This document shows, piece after piece, positions 16,187-24,156 of a stretch of DNA of 64,000 nucleotides (its first letter is position 1; every line of letters begins with the position of its first letter). The translations under genes and the position numbers were made by a program. Source of the stretch: Candidatus Brocadia sinica JPN1. GTDB taxonomy: Bacteria; Planctomycetota; Brocadiia; Brocadiales; Brocadiaceae. The stretch spans positions 1,798,001-1,862,000 of the forward strand of contig NZ_BAFN01000001.1 in assembly GCF_000949635.1 (NCBI RefSeq). Reading direction: 5' to 3'. Under the pieces are notes generated by a model. That model saw only the letters and a program-made list of their open reading frames with translations. It was not told the DNA's origin and made no database searches.

Positions 16187-16302
16187 GGTGTGGATAAATG
16201 ACACATAAAGACTGTGTAAAAATATCGGTTATTGTCGAACATTATTTCTGCTGTTTTAATATCATAATCAGCCTGTTTCAGCCACTCTTGATGACATTCA
16301 CC
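16183..16302 (-). pseudogene. N-terminal remnant of a second HEPN gene
   Basis: Encodes QEWLKQADYDIKTAEIMF, then NNRYFYTVFMCHLS, and ends in the palindrome. It is a close copy of the HEPN N-terminus at 15210-15333, including the part that is out of frame there. An AAGGAG Shine-Dalgarno remains upstream. Confidence 0.65.
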
Positions 16303-16408
16303 TATAAGTCTTTCTCCTTTTGCTCATTAAGCCCCATTACCTGTATGTGTGTTGAAGACGCAGAAAGGCGTGTTTAATAAGGTGCTTTAATGATATCTAT
16401 TTTAATAA

Positions 16409-17044
16409 TCAATATACTATGTCGTCGAATATTACAGGTATCCGCTTTTTGAATTGATCCAGTAAAGGGCAGGCTACTTCTCTTATTTGTGGATGAGCAG
16501 CATTCGATGTTCTGAGTTTAAAGAAATGTCGCCATTCTCGCAAATTCATTGTGACAACTATTTCTGTCTTTAAGGAATTAGGCAAAACATTTCTTGCCTC
16601 TTGGGGGGTAGCACCCAAATTAATAAGTTCAAGATAGGCTTTTTCAGCTTCCTTCATTGCCTTTTCCCATACTTCATATTTCTTTTTATCTGCTTCACTA
16701 GCAGAATTCCAAAAACACGGATTAATTACAGTAATTTCTCCACCAAATTTGCCTGCTGAATAATTACAATACCGAGTGGACTCCTGGGTGTAACTTGCCA
16801 TTCTATGACGGACAATCTCGTGGGTTATACCTCTATCACATATTATACGTACCGTTATATTATAATGTTCGATTACCGATTCATGGTTCATATCCAAAAT
16901 TTTTTTAACAAACTTCCTTGCAGAATCAGGGGTAATCTTATCTTCTGTTTTATAAGCTGTCCTGCCAGCCTTTTCGATATTCTTTAAAATTATTTCTCCA
17001 TCAACATCACTTTCGATAATAAATGATGGTTTTATACTTTTCAT
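16409..17044 (-). CDS. thyX: FAD-dependent thymidylate synthase
   Basis: A 211-residue ThyX with the signature RHRMASYTQESTRY (RHRx7S) and the C-terminal substrate loop NLREWRHFFKLRTSNAAHPQ. It converts dUMP to dTMP using methylene-tetrahydrofolate and NADPH through FAD. The start at 17044 is preferred: an AAAAGGAG Shine-Dalgarno overlaps the stop of the preceding gene two bases upstream, so it is co-transcribed with the CARF-like gene. A thymidylate kinase gene lies 30 kb away. Unclear whether this is the cell's housekeeping ThyX or a passenger of the defence-like locus. Confidence 0.93.
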   Translation of the reverse strand: MKSIKPSFIIESDVDGEIILKNIEKAGRTAYKTEDKITPDSARKFVKKILDMNHESVIEHYNITVRIICDRGITHEIVRHRMASYTQESTRYCNYSAGKFGGEITVINPCFWNSASEADKKKYEVWEKAMKEAEKAYLELINLGATPQEARNVLPNSLKTEIVVTMNLREWRHFFKLRTSNAAHPQIREVACPLLDQFKKRIPVIFDDIVY

Positions 17045-17045
17045 G

Positions 17046-17351
17046 TTACTCCTTTTTAGAATCAATTTCAGTTGGAAGTATCCAGGTCTTTCCTATGCCT
17101 TCTGAATAAAAGAGATCATTATGCCTTAATGGTGCATTGTAAATCAGTGAAGTATTTGTGGGATTTGTTGCCCAATAAAGATACAGTCCAAATATTTGAG
17201 GTTTTGTTCCCATAGGAGAAATCAGACAATTGTATTTTGAACAACTTTCAGAAAGAATAGTTTTTAGTTGCTTAGCTACTAAAACAGGATTTTTCGAATT
17301 AATGTATTGAATATTGGAATCTCCAACTATATTTATAATTTCTTTATTCAT
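17046..17351 (-). CDS. C-terminal half of a CARF/Rossmann-like protein (frameshifted)
   Basis: Starts ATG AAT overlapping the stop of the N-terminal half (ATGA). Encodes NKEIINIVGDSNIQYI and then SPMGTKPQIFGLYLYWA, a GTK-containing loop like the nucleotide-sensing motif of CARF/SAVED-type Rossmann domains. Upstream in this frame the reading GGRTEEMNKEI joins smoothly to the end of the first half, so the two halves are one gene split near 17365-17375 by a one-base change, or they are translationally coupled. Directly precedes thyX. Confidence 0.5.
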   Translation of the reverse strand: MNKEIINIVGDSNIQYINSKNPVLVAKQLKTILSESCSKYNCLISPMGTKPQIFGLYLYWATNPTNTSLIYNAPLRHNDLFYSEGIGKTWILPTEIDSKKE

Positions 17352-18022
17352 CTCTTCCGTCCTTCCTCCCATTTTGAATGATATGCGGGCTTTGGAATTA
17401 AAAGAAGGCATTCCGTTGGGTCTATATTTTCTAATAATGCCATTGCTCGACTTCCTTCGTAACCCAAAAAAATGACTAATAAACAATCTTTTGCAAAATC
17501 ATAGTTCCCAGAAAAAAGTGGAATAGGAAAGATTTGTTTTATACCAAAAGAAAGAGGTTGAAAGAGATCGATAATATATTCTTTGGGTTCTGTATATAAA
17601 AACCTGCACTTATGGAAAAGACCTTTTTTGTCCAACATATTGAGCAAAATAAGAATATGCCATTTTATTAAAGTACTAACATCAATCGTAATTCTGGGAG
17701 ATTCAGAATTACAAATTTGTTTCTCGATTTTTTGAATAATTTCATTCATCATCGGCATGGTAGATTCTTCATCGATTAAAAGTTCTTCGATTGGGCCAAC
17801 TTTATTTAATATATCATGCATTTCTTTAAGATTTTCTTCTCTTTTCTTATTTTTATGAGAATATTTTAAAATGAGCACTTGCTTTGCTTTATAGTTTTTA
17901 TCTAATTTTTTAAGAGTACCTAAGCATCTTATTTCCGGACTTCCGGATGATATAAATATGTTGTCAGCTACATTGTTTACAATCGTTGTTATTGTTTGAA
18001 TTTCTAAAAGTTCTTTACTCAA
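17348..18022 (-). CDS. N-terminal half of a CARF/Rossmann-like protein
   Basis: A 224-residue product with alternating strands and helices: KAKQVLILKYSHKN, SPRITIDVSTLIKW, CLLVIFLGYEGSRAMALLE, ECLLLIPKPAYHSKWEEG. It looks like a two-lobed Rossmann protein whose second lobe is the following ORF. No exact family recognised; comparison with CARF/SAVED-like ligand sensors is inference. It overlaps the upstream gene by eight bases. The locus sits with an IS insertion and a thymidylate synthase, which suggests a damaged defence or nucleotide-sensing cassette. Confidence 0.5.
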   Translation of the reverse strand: MSKELLEIQTITTIVNNVADNIFISSGSPEIRCLGTLKKLDKNYKAKQVLILKYSHKNKKREENLKEMHDILNKVGPIEELLIDEESTMPMMNEIIQKIEKQICNSESPRITIDVSTLIKWHILILLNMLDKKGLFHKCRFLYTEPKEYIIDLFQPLSFGIKQIFPIPLFSGNYDFAKDCLLVIFLGYEGSRAMALLENIDPTECLLLIPKPAYHSKWEEGRKR

Positions 18023-18857
18023 GAGTCATCCCCTTAAACATTGGGTAAGTTGTTTCACTTGTTCTTTGTCTTTGCTGAAGTATTTTCTTTGTTTCTGCAC
18101 GGCTATCGGAATCTAAAAGGTACGATAATTCTTTGACGGTAAAATTGCATCTTCCCCATCTTGCTCTATAACTAATTTCTAAAGCTGGTGAATAAATTCT
18201 ATTTAAAACATAATCTTTAGTTCGTATTGTAGTCGTATGTTTTGGACGATAAGAACTCGTTTCTTCCCTTTTATAAAGAATAGATTCTCTTACTGAATGG
18301 ATTAGAAAATTGTTAAGAAGGCGACTTTCATCCGTATTTAAATTCTGAGGATCTTTTATACTAATGCTTAAAGTCTCAGGTTCGCTTGAGTGGAATAACA
18401 ATCTTTCTCTAAATATATCACCAATATCGGTTACAAACTGGTACATCATTTCACCATTGATACCACCGTATGCCTCTATATTTTTATGAATTTTTTCCAA
18501 ATAGCCTTTAGAAACAATATGGGCTGCCCAGTTTTGATCTTCTACCGAAATCTTTTCTCCCTTTTTCACATTTGTACCTTGTCCTTCAGCTCGATAAAAT
18601 GCCATACCAACTAAATTTAAGAAGATTCTGATTATTCCTGATGACAGATAAGTATATGTATCAAAACCAGCATAAATTTTTCTTCTTGATTTTCTTCCCT
18701 CAACTTTTCCCTTTTCTCTTAGAAGTCTGAAAATTGCAGCGACTTCTAATTTATTACGATATTCGCTCATTTTATCTTCTTGAAATTTATCGCCTTTAAT
18801 TTTTTTTATAAATTCGTCTATTATGGTTTGAGGTATTTCTGGTTCAGAAAGATTTTC
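18015..18857 (-). CDS. C-terminal part of an IS-disrupted gene, ORC/Cdc6-ATPase-associated type
   Basis: Open from the edge of the IS element (18857; first internal ATG at 18770) for about 280 codons. Features: KLEVAAIFRLLREKGKVEGR, YAGFDTYTYLSSGIIRIFLN, then a C-terminal FTVKELSYLLDSDSRAE helix-turn-helix-like end. The YAGFDT...LSSGIIR pattern reminds me of the C-terminal region of bacterial ORC-CDC6-type AAA ATPases from defence-like loci, from memory and with low confidence. The 5' end of the gene lies beyond the IS (20176-20248). The ATPase domain expected between the two pieces is missing. Confidence 0.45.
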   Translation of the reverse strand, partial: ENLSEPEIPQTIIDEFIKKIKGDKFQEDKMSEYRNKLEVAAIFRLLREKGKVEGRKSRRKIYAGFDTYTYLSSGIIRIFLNLVGMAFYRAEGQGTNVKKGEKISVEDQNWAAHIVSKGYLEKIHKNIEAYGGINGEMMYQFVTDIGDIFRERLLFHSSEPETLSISIKDPQNLNTDESRLLNNFLIHSVRESILYKREETSSYRPKHTTTIRTKDYVLNRIYSPALEISYRARWGRCNFTVKELSYLLDSDSRAETKKILQQRQRTSETTYPMFKGMTLE

Positions 18858-20175
18858 TCAGCATTGTCCGGTTAAGTTTTTGCGTGGTCATAATTTTTAG
18901 CATGTTCTTTGAAATTGTAGTTACCAAAAGGAGAAAAGTTTAAGTTTCTGGCTTCATTATTTATTTTGATTCTCAACTCTCTGACTCTTTTGATAGAAAC
19001 TTTTTCTTTGAAATTATTGTGACAGTAAATAGCAAGTAGAAGATAGGTAATTAACCCTGCAAGTATTTGAACCATTAATCCGTGCTGTGATCGTGCGATA
19101 AGATGATAGACCTTGAGGTGGCGCTTCCACCAACCAAAGAATATTTCAATATTCCAGCGAAGCTTGTAAAGAGAAGCGATATCTTCAGCAGTAAGGTCAT
19201 GGCGGTCAGTTGCAACCCAATACTCTTTAGCGTCTATCCAATACCCGATAAGGCGAACAGGTTTTTCTGTCTGATTCACCTGGGGTGTTCCAAGCAGGAC
19301 AAGGGCATCATAAAAGACTATGCTCCCTGGCTTGAGAGGATTGGTTTTTATAACGGATTTATTTGTATTCTCTTTGATACGGCAGACAAAATGCTTTCCT
19401 TCTGTCTGCCATAGGTCAAAGTCTTTATGGCACTGATAATAACGGTCCATGATTCCCGTCTGACCAGGGGAGAGTATTTTGTTTACGAAAGGGCGTTCGT
19501 CACCTTTACCATCGGTAAGGTAAATTTTTGATGGAATAGAATGGTTAAGATTAAAACCAAGGTGGGCTTTTGCTTTTTTTGCCCCCTTTCGGTAATCTGC
19601 CCAATGCATGGAAAGGACTGCGTCAATGAATGAACCATCAATACTGACGAGTTCCCCCAGATGTTCATATTCCTGGGGGAGCACCTTTGTGGCATCGGCT
19701 TGAAGTTTCGTGAAAATAAAGAGGAGTTGCTCGATGCCTCTGTGGTTGATGGCCTCGAAAAAGCTGCTCTTTTTGATACCGTCGGGAGGCGCTATTTCGG
19801 TTCTGGCAAAATCATCCTCTTGGAGTTCCTGAAGGAGATCTCTGCCTGAGGAATGTTCTTGGAGATGGTAATAAATAAGTGCTTTGAGTTGTTGTTCGAA
19901 ATTCATCTGCAACGGCCTGTTTCCTTTTGATTCAAGAGGTGGCACCGAATGAAAAATATTCTGTACAGGACTAAACAGTTCATGAAACGTGGGAATTTTT
20001 TGCTGTTTGCAAAACGGATCAATGGTATATGGCATTTTTATAACTCCTTTATAGTTAAAGTGTTATAAAAATTTTGCCATCATTGACTATTTCAAAAAGT
20101 CAAGCAAAAAATACCTCTTTCTAAAAAAATTTATTGTCTTTTGTTTTACGCAAATTTCTAACCGGACAATGCTGA
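18858..20175 (-). mobile_element. IS4-family insertion sequence, 1318 bp
   Basis: Terminal inverted repeats of 17 bp, TCAGCATTGTCCGGTTA at 18858-18874 and its exact complement at 20159-20175. One transposase gene fills the element; its stop lies inside the left repeat. No target-site duplication is visible (flanks ...GATTTTC and ACTTTAATG), which suggests a deletion next to the element after insertion. It splits an accessory gene. Confidence 0.88.
18872..20035 (-). CDS. IS4-family DDE transposase
   Basis: A 387-residue transposase. First Asp in LVSIDGSFIDAVLS, second in QTGIMDRYYQCHKDF, and the IS4 signature Y-x2-R-x3-E-x6-K in YKLRWNIEIFFGWWKRHLK with the catalytic Glu. An N-terminal DUF4372-like segment precedes the catalytic core. 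The frame is intact, so the element may still be active. Confidence 0.92.
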   Translation of the reverse strand: MPYTIDPFCKQQKIPTFHELFSPVQNIFHSVPPLESKGNRPLQMNFEQQLKALIYYHLQEHSSGRDLLQELQEDDFARTEIAPPDGIKKSSFFEAINHRGIEQLLFIFTKLQADATKVLPQEYEHLGELVSIDGSFIDAVLSMHWADYRKGAKKAKAHLGFNLNHSIPSKIYLTDGKGDERPFVNKILSPGQTGIMDRYYQCHKDFDLWQTEGKHFVCRIKENTNKSVIKTNPLKPGSIVFYDALVLLGTPQVNQTEKPVRLIGYWIDAKEYWVATDRHDLTAEDIASLYKLRWNIEIFFGWWKRHLKVYHLIARSQHGLMVQILAGLITYLLLAIYCHNNFKEKVSIKRVRELRIKINNEARNLNFSPFGNYNFKEHAKNYDHAKT

Positions 20176-20248
20176 ACTTTAATGCAGTTTTTTTACCGGA
20201 GTATTTTTTTTTTAATTCTTGAAATTTTTTTGCTACTTTATCAGACAT
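20176..20248 (-). pseudogene. 5' end of the gene interrupted by the IS
   Basis: From ATG at 20248: MSDKVAKKFQELKKKYSGKK, then TALK, and the IS begins. The remaining part on the far side (18857 down) is not in the same frame by direct joining, so sequence was lost at the insertion. Confidence 0.5.
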
Positions 20249-20674
20249 TTTATCCTACTTTTTTACGTCTTTTGAAACAATACATTCAATAGTCTAAAAC
20301 ACCTTTCCTAAGTTCGGCAAAGGTATTCTCACGTATACCACTCACAAATCTTGATAATGGAATTGATTTCTTTTCTCGATAAGTGCTTTTTGATTAACCA
20401 TAAATTTCAATTTATTTATTTGCGGATTCTTTTTTAGTAAGAGTTATAATTGCATCAAGTAATACCCGTCCCTAAAAGACAATTAATTTAAGCTGGTCAA
20501 TTTATAGCTCATATTCTTTTTCTTTGCAATGTATTTTCAATTTAGTGGATTCGCGTACTCTTAATACACCCTACCCCAAAAAATAATATGTGACGTGTAG
20601 GGTGGATTAAGGCCGATAGGTCGAATCCACCTTTTTATAATGATGTCCGTGTAATAAATAGGTGCTACCTGCTG
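20249..20674. other. AT-rich intergenic stretch with an inverted repeat
   Basis: No gene seen in about 425 bases. The right part (20545-20630) is an interspersed inverted repeat abutting the truncated dinB. Confidence 0.5.
20545..20630. repeat. GTAGGGTGGATTAAGG-type inverted repeat
   Basis: Left arm GTGGATTCGCG...ACACCCTAC (20545-20574) pairs imperfectly with right arm GTAGGGTGGATTAAGG...GAATCCAC (20596-20630). Such repeats are often genome-wide. The dinB stop lies about 45 bases away. Confidence 0.6.
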
Positions 20675-21424
20675 CTACGTATTTTCTTTTCTGATAGATT
20701 TTGTTTTACGGTGGGTAGTAATAAGAGGACTCTCATCTATTCCCCTTGATGCCTCATAGAGACATCTCCCCTGAGACTTCCCAAATTTCTCAGAAAGTTT
20801 ATCCAGAGGTATTGCAGCAAGGTCTCCGATGGTTTCTACACCCATCTCCTTTAAAGATTGCTCAGTCTTCGGTCCTACCCCTAAAAGCCTTCCTACCGGT
20901 AATGGCCAGATACGACTTTCTATATCGGCTTTGGTAATGATCGTGATTCCATCCGGTTTTTGCATATCGGAGGCCATCTTTGCAAGGAGTTTGTTGGGGG
21001 CTATTCCAATGGAACAGGTAAGACTTGTCTCATCTATAATTATCTTCTTGATCTCCTTTGCAATCTCCTCCGCCGGTTTGTCTATGCGCGATATATCAAG
21101 AAATGCCTCATCAATGCCCGCATCTTCCATGATGGGACAGAATTTTCCCAGAATATCTTTTATTCTTTCAGAGACCCTTGCATATTCCTTATGATCTGCG
21201 GGGAGGAAGATGGCATGGGGACATAACTCGCGTGCCGTCTTTAATGGCATCTTAAAATAGATCCCAAATTTTCTGGCCTCATAGGATGCAGTTGATACCA
21301 AATCCATCTTTGTGGGGTCTCCGCTGTCACCGATTACCAAGGGCTTGCCCCTCAGTTCCGGGTGTCTCTGCTGCTCAACTGCTGCAAAAAACGCATCCAT
21401 ATCTACGTGAAGTATGCGTCTCAT
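20675..21424 (-). CDS. dinB: DNA polymerase IV, truncated before the little-finger domain
   Basis: Y-family polymerase palm, fingers and thumb are present: RILHVDMDAFFAAVEQQ, ASYEARKFGI, DAGIDEAFLDIS (catalytic acids), CSIGIAPNKLLAKMASD and the helix-hairpin-helix LLGVGPKTEQSLKEMGV. It ends at HRKTKSIRKENT after about 249 residues, where family members continue for roughly 100 more into the DNA-clamping little finger. The start at 21424 is set by the conserved MRRILHVDMD. A repeat lies just downstream, so the gene was probably cut by rearrangement and is likely impaired. Confidence 0.85.
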   Translation of the reverse strand: MRRILHVDMDAFFAAVEQQRHPELRGKPLVIGDSGDPTKMDLVSTASYEARKFGIYFKMPLKTARELCPHAIFLPADHKEYARVSERIKDILGKFCPIMEDAGIDEAFLDISRIDKPAEEIAKEIKKIIIDETSLTCSIGIAPNKLLAKMASDMQKPDGITIITKADIESRIWPLPVGRLLGVGPKTEQSLKEMGVETIGDLAAIPLDKLSEKFGKSQGRCLYEASRGIDESPLITTHRKTKSIRKENT

Positions 21425-21885
21425 AAATAATTCGTAATAATTTAGCTTTTTGAAAAACATCTTTCAACTGCGTAAATCGCAGAAAATCTATTAGCATAAT
21501 TGCCACATTACAACAATATAGTATAGCGTTTCATAAAAAGGTAAACACAGAAAAAAATGTCATTGCAAGGAGCAGTTGTATAAAAAGGCTTGAGATTGCT
21601 TCGCTATCGCTCGCAATGACAAAAGGGTGTATGACTTTTCATGAAACGATAGAGAGAGTATTGCCCCGTAAAAACCTCTTTTATTAGGAAGTTTTTTACC
21701 TCCCCTTCATCGTTCGACTGATTCCTCGACTCCGCATTTTATATAATTCTTGACTCTCCTGAATAAAGTATTCAATAATAGTAGTAATAATTCGTATTAT
21801 TGGCGTTGTACTTTTTCTGATGTGTGAGGTTAATGCCGGGCATGATTGTTAGGCGGATAGTGAAAATTGTTTAATATGATGATCT
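21425..21885. other. Intergenic region with an interspersed repeat
   Basis: About 460 bases between divergent dinB and the exonuclease gene; no gene seen. Holds the CATTGC-type repeat (21558-21625) and probably the promoters of both neighbours. Confidence 0.5.
21558..21625. repeat. CATTGCAAGGAG...CGCAATGAC-type interspersed repeat
   Basis: Starts TGTCATTGCAAGGAGC, contains GAGATTGCTTCGCTATCGC and ends CTCGCAATGACA; ends are inverted. This repeat type occurs in many unrelated bacterial genomes and often forms a hairpin. Confidence 0.65.
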
Positions 21886-22776
21886 ATGAGTATTAAAATG
21901 GCTATTTTGTCCTCTCTGAGGAGAGACACGCTCAAGCGCATCATTCATGCTTTTCAGATAAGAGGCATCGACATTCAGAATAAGAAAAAAATGTGCGAGG
22001 CCTTATGCGATCTGCCTGGTGTGTCGGCGAAAATTATTCTCCCCTATCTGAGCGATGCTAAAGTTCAGGCAATTTGTAAGAGCTGTGGTATATCAGGCAA
22101 GGGTTGTCGTGAGGAACTCATGGAACTGTTGCTGCAAGAAGAGAGCCGAGGTGCTGGGAATTCTTTTCGGGATAACGTATTTAGTGATAAAGGGATTCCA
22201 TTAAAGAATCGCCTGCATCCGGCCCGGCCGGAATCGGTTTCTTTGGTACAACCAAAATTAGCAAATAGTCCGGATGCCAATAACTGCTTTGTTGCGATTG
22301 ATTTTGAGACCGCAGATTATGGCCCTGACAGCGCCTGTTCGGTCGCATTAGTCAGGGTGTTGAACAACCGGATCATTGATAAGGTGCACTTCCTCATCCG
22401 CCCGCCACGCCGTACGTTTGTGTTTACGTATCTCCACGGAATTTCATGGAAACACGTTGCCAATGAGCCTACATTCGGTGAACTGTGGCCGCATATAACT
22501 GAGAAACTTGCAGGCGCCGAATTTATTGCGGCACATAATGCAGCCTTCGATCGTTCAGTCTTCATGGCATGCTGCCAGACCGCTGCCCTGCCGCCACCGG
22601 TACTGCCGTTTCAATGCACGGTACGGCTTGCCCGCAAGACATGGAATCTCCGCCATGCAAATTTGCCCAGCGTTTGCACTTATCTTGGCATTCCCCTGAA
22701 GCACCATGATGCGGTATCTGATGCTGAGGCTTGTGCCGGGATTGTAATTGCGTCAAGATTGCACATGAATTCCTGA
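21886..22776 (+). CDS. DEDDh-family 3'-5' exonuclease
   Basis: The C-terminal half (about residues 128-296) is a DnaQ-like exonuclease: FVAIDFETADYGPDS (Asp-x-Glu), FIAAHNAAFDRSVF (Asp) and HHDAVSDAEACA (His...Asp). These are the DEDDh metal ligands. The N-terminal 80 residues (IIHAFQIRGIDIQNKKKMCE) are helical and resemble a SAP or rho-N-like nucleic-acid-binding region, which is an inference. First plus-strand gene of the 21.9-29.3 kb block; its 3' end is followed by a 240-base gap before the kinase. Confidence 0.82.
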   Translation: MSIKMAILSSLRRDTLKRIIHAFQIRGIDIQNKKKMCEALCDLPGVSAKIILPYLSDAKVQAICKSCGISGKGCREELMELLLQEESRGAGNSFRDNVFSDKGIPLKNRLHPARPESVSLVQPKLANSPDANNCFVAIDFETADYGPDSACSVALVRVLNNRIIDKVHFLIRPPRRTFVFTYLHGISWKHVANEPTFGELWPHITEKLAGAEFIAAHNAAFDRSVFMACCQTAALPPPVLPFQCTVRLARKTWNLRHANLPSVCTYLGIPLKHHDAVSDAEACAGIVIASRLHMNS

Positions 22777-23017
22777 CAGCCCTTCAAATCCTGAGATAAT
22801 AGTGTGATGCCTCCGCCAGCCTGTAAGAAAATAGCAATGTGTTTGTTTCTGTTTTTTGACATTTACTTTTATTGAAATTTTGATAGTCTTAATAAATGGA
22901 ATGAGGTTGTTTGGTTAGTCGCTGAATAAAAATATTTTGACATTATTTTTCTCAATTCTCCCTTTCTTCTTTTATTTTTGCTTCCGACTTATTCGGGTCA
23001 GGATAAAACGCAAATAT

Positions 23018-24115
23018 ATGGATAACAATAGTAATGCAATAACTCAGATCTTGAATTATGCGCTGGACTATACCAGCAAGGGGATTATGATACAGGATAC
23101 GAACAGGAAGGTGGTGTTTTTTAATCGTGCCTGTGAGGAGATCACAAAATGGCGGAAAGAGGAGATCGTTGGCAAGGATTGCGGTGATATTTTTCAATGT
23201 CATACCTCGACAGGTATGTGTCTGACGGAGAAATATTGTCCAGGCATGGAGATTTTCAAGGGCAGGCTTTCTCAAGCTTCCAGAGAGCTGTTGATCCGGC
23301 GGGGCGACGGCAGTGAATCCTGGGTGGAGACGAGCGCTGCGGCTATCGCTGATAGCGAAGGGAAGGTGACCCATATTGTTACCGTTATAGAGGATATTGG
23401 TGAACGGAAAAGGTTCTCTGATGAAGTCCTCAGGTCAAAAACCTTGTCTACCCTGGGCGCATTTACTGCAGAATTGGCGCACGAAATCAAAAATCCTTTA
23501 AATGCCATGCACATCCAGATGATGGTGCTGGAGCGGGAAATACGGGATATTCCAAAAATACATGAAAAATCAAAAAAGGAATTGCTTGAGACGGTTTCTG
23601 TGGTTCAAAAGGAACTTACCCGTTTGAGTGGATTTGTCGAAGAGTGCCTGCATTTTTCAAAGACAGGGGAACTCAACAAACGGTATGTCGATATTCATGG
23701 GGTACTCGACGAAATTGTTTCTTTGCTCTTGCCTCAGGCGCAATTGAGCGGTATTCAGGTGGAATTAGCAGTTGCTTCTGAACTGCCAAAAATAAATGTG
23801 GACAGGGATAAGATCAAGCAAGCAATCCTGAATGTCATGATTAACGGCGTCGAGGCAATGCCTGACGGCGGGAAGCTGCTGGTAAGTGCGAAACAGGTGG
23901 AACATGAGATACGGATTTCCTGTCAGGATACCGGTCCGGGCATTCCGGATGAGGTGAAAGACAAAATATTTGATCTGTTTTATACCACCAAGGACGGGGG
24001 CACCGGGATAGGGCTTTCTTTTGCCCAGAATGTTGTTCAGGCCCATGGAGGAGCGATACGGCTGGAACCATCGAAAAAAGGCAGCAAATTTGTGATTGCG
24101 ATTCCAATAAACTAG
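23018..24115 (+). CDS. PAS-domain sensor histidine kinase
   Basis: About 365 residues from ATG 23018; an upstream extension would add a hydrophobic helix (FFSILPFFFYFCFRLI), so a membrane-anchored form from 22937 is possible. PAS/PAC domain at residues 8-120 with a Cys cluster (FQCHTSTGMCLTEKYCPGM). HisKA with AELAHEIKNPLNAMHIQ (phospho-His). HATPase with N-box NVMINGVEAM, G1 DTGPGIPDE and G2 GGTGIGLSFA. It is the obvious partner of the NtrC-type regulator 40 bases downstream. Signal unknown; the PAS cysteines could bind a metal or sense redox. Confidence 0.88.
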   Translation: MDNNSNAITQILNYALDYTSKGIMIQDTNRKVVFFNRACEEITKWRKEEIVGKDCGDIFQCHTSTGMCLTEKYCPGMEIFKGRLSQASRELLIRRGDGSESWVETSAAAIADSEGKVTHIVTVIEDIGERKRFSDEVLRSKTLSTLGAFTAELAHEIKNPLNAMHIQMMVLEREIRDIPKIHEKSKKELLETVSVVQKELTRLSGFVEECLHFSKTGELNKRYVDIHGVLDEIVSLLLPQAQLSGIQVELAVASELPKINVDRDKIKQAILNVMINGVEAMPDGGKLLVSAKQVEHEIRISCQDTGPGIPDEVKDKIFDLFYTTKDGGTGIGLSFAQNVVQAHGGAIRLEPSKKGSKFVIAIPIN

Positions 24116-24156
24116 TTTATCTTTGATTTTTGAGATTCAAGGTATTTGCGATTTTT

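Larger units (their letters stand above)
15988..16408. other. Intergenic stretch with a palindrome and a HEPN remnant
   Basis: About 420 bases without an intact gene. It holds the perfect 28-bp palindrome at 16159-16186 and a HEPN gene fragment at 16183-16302; nothing else is recognisable. Confidence 0.6.
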
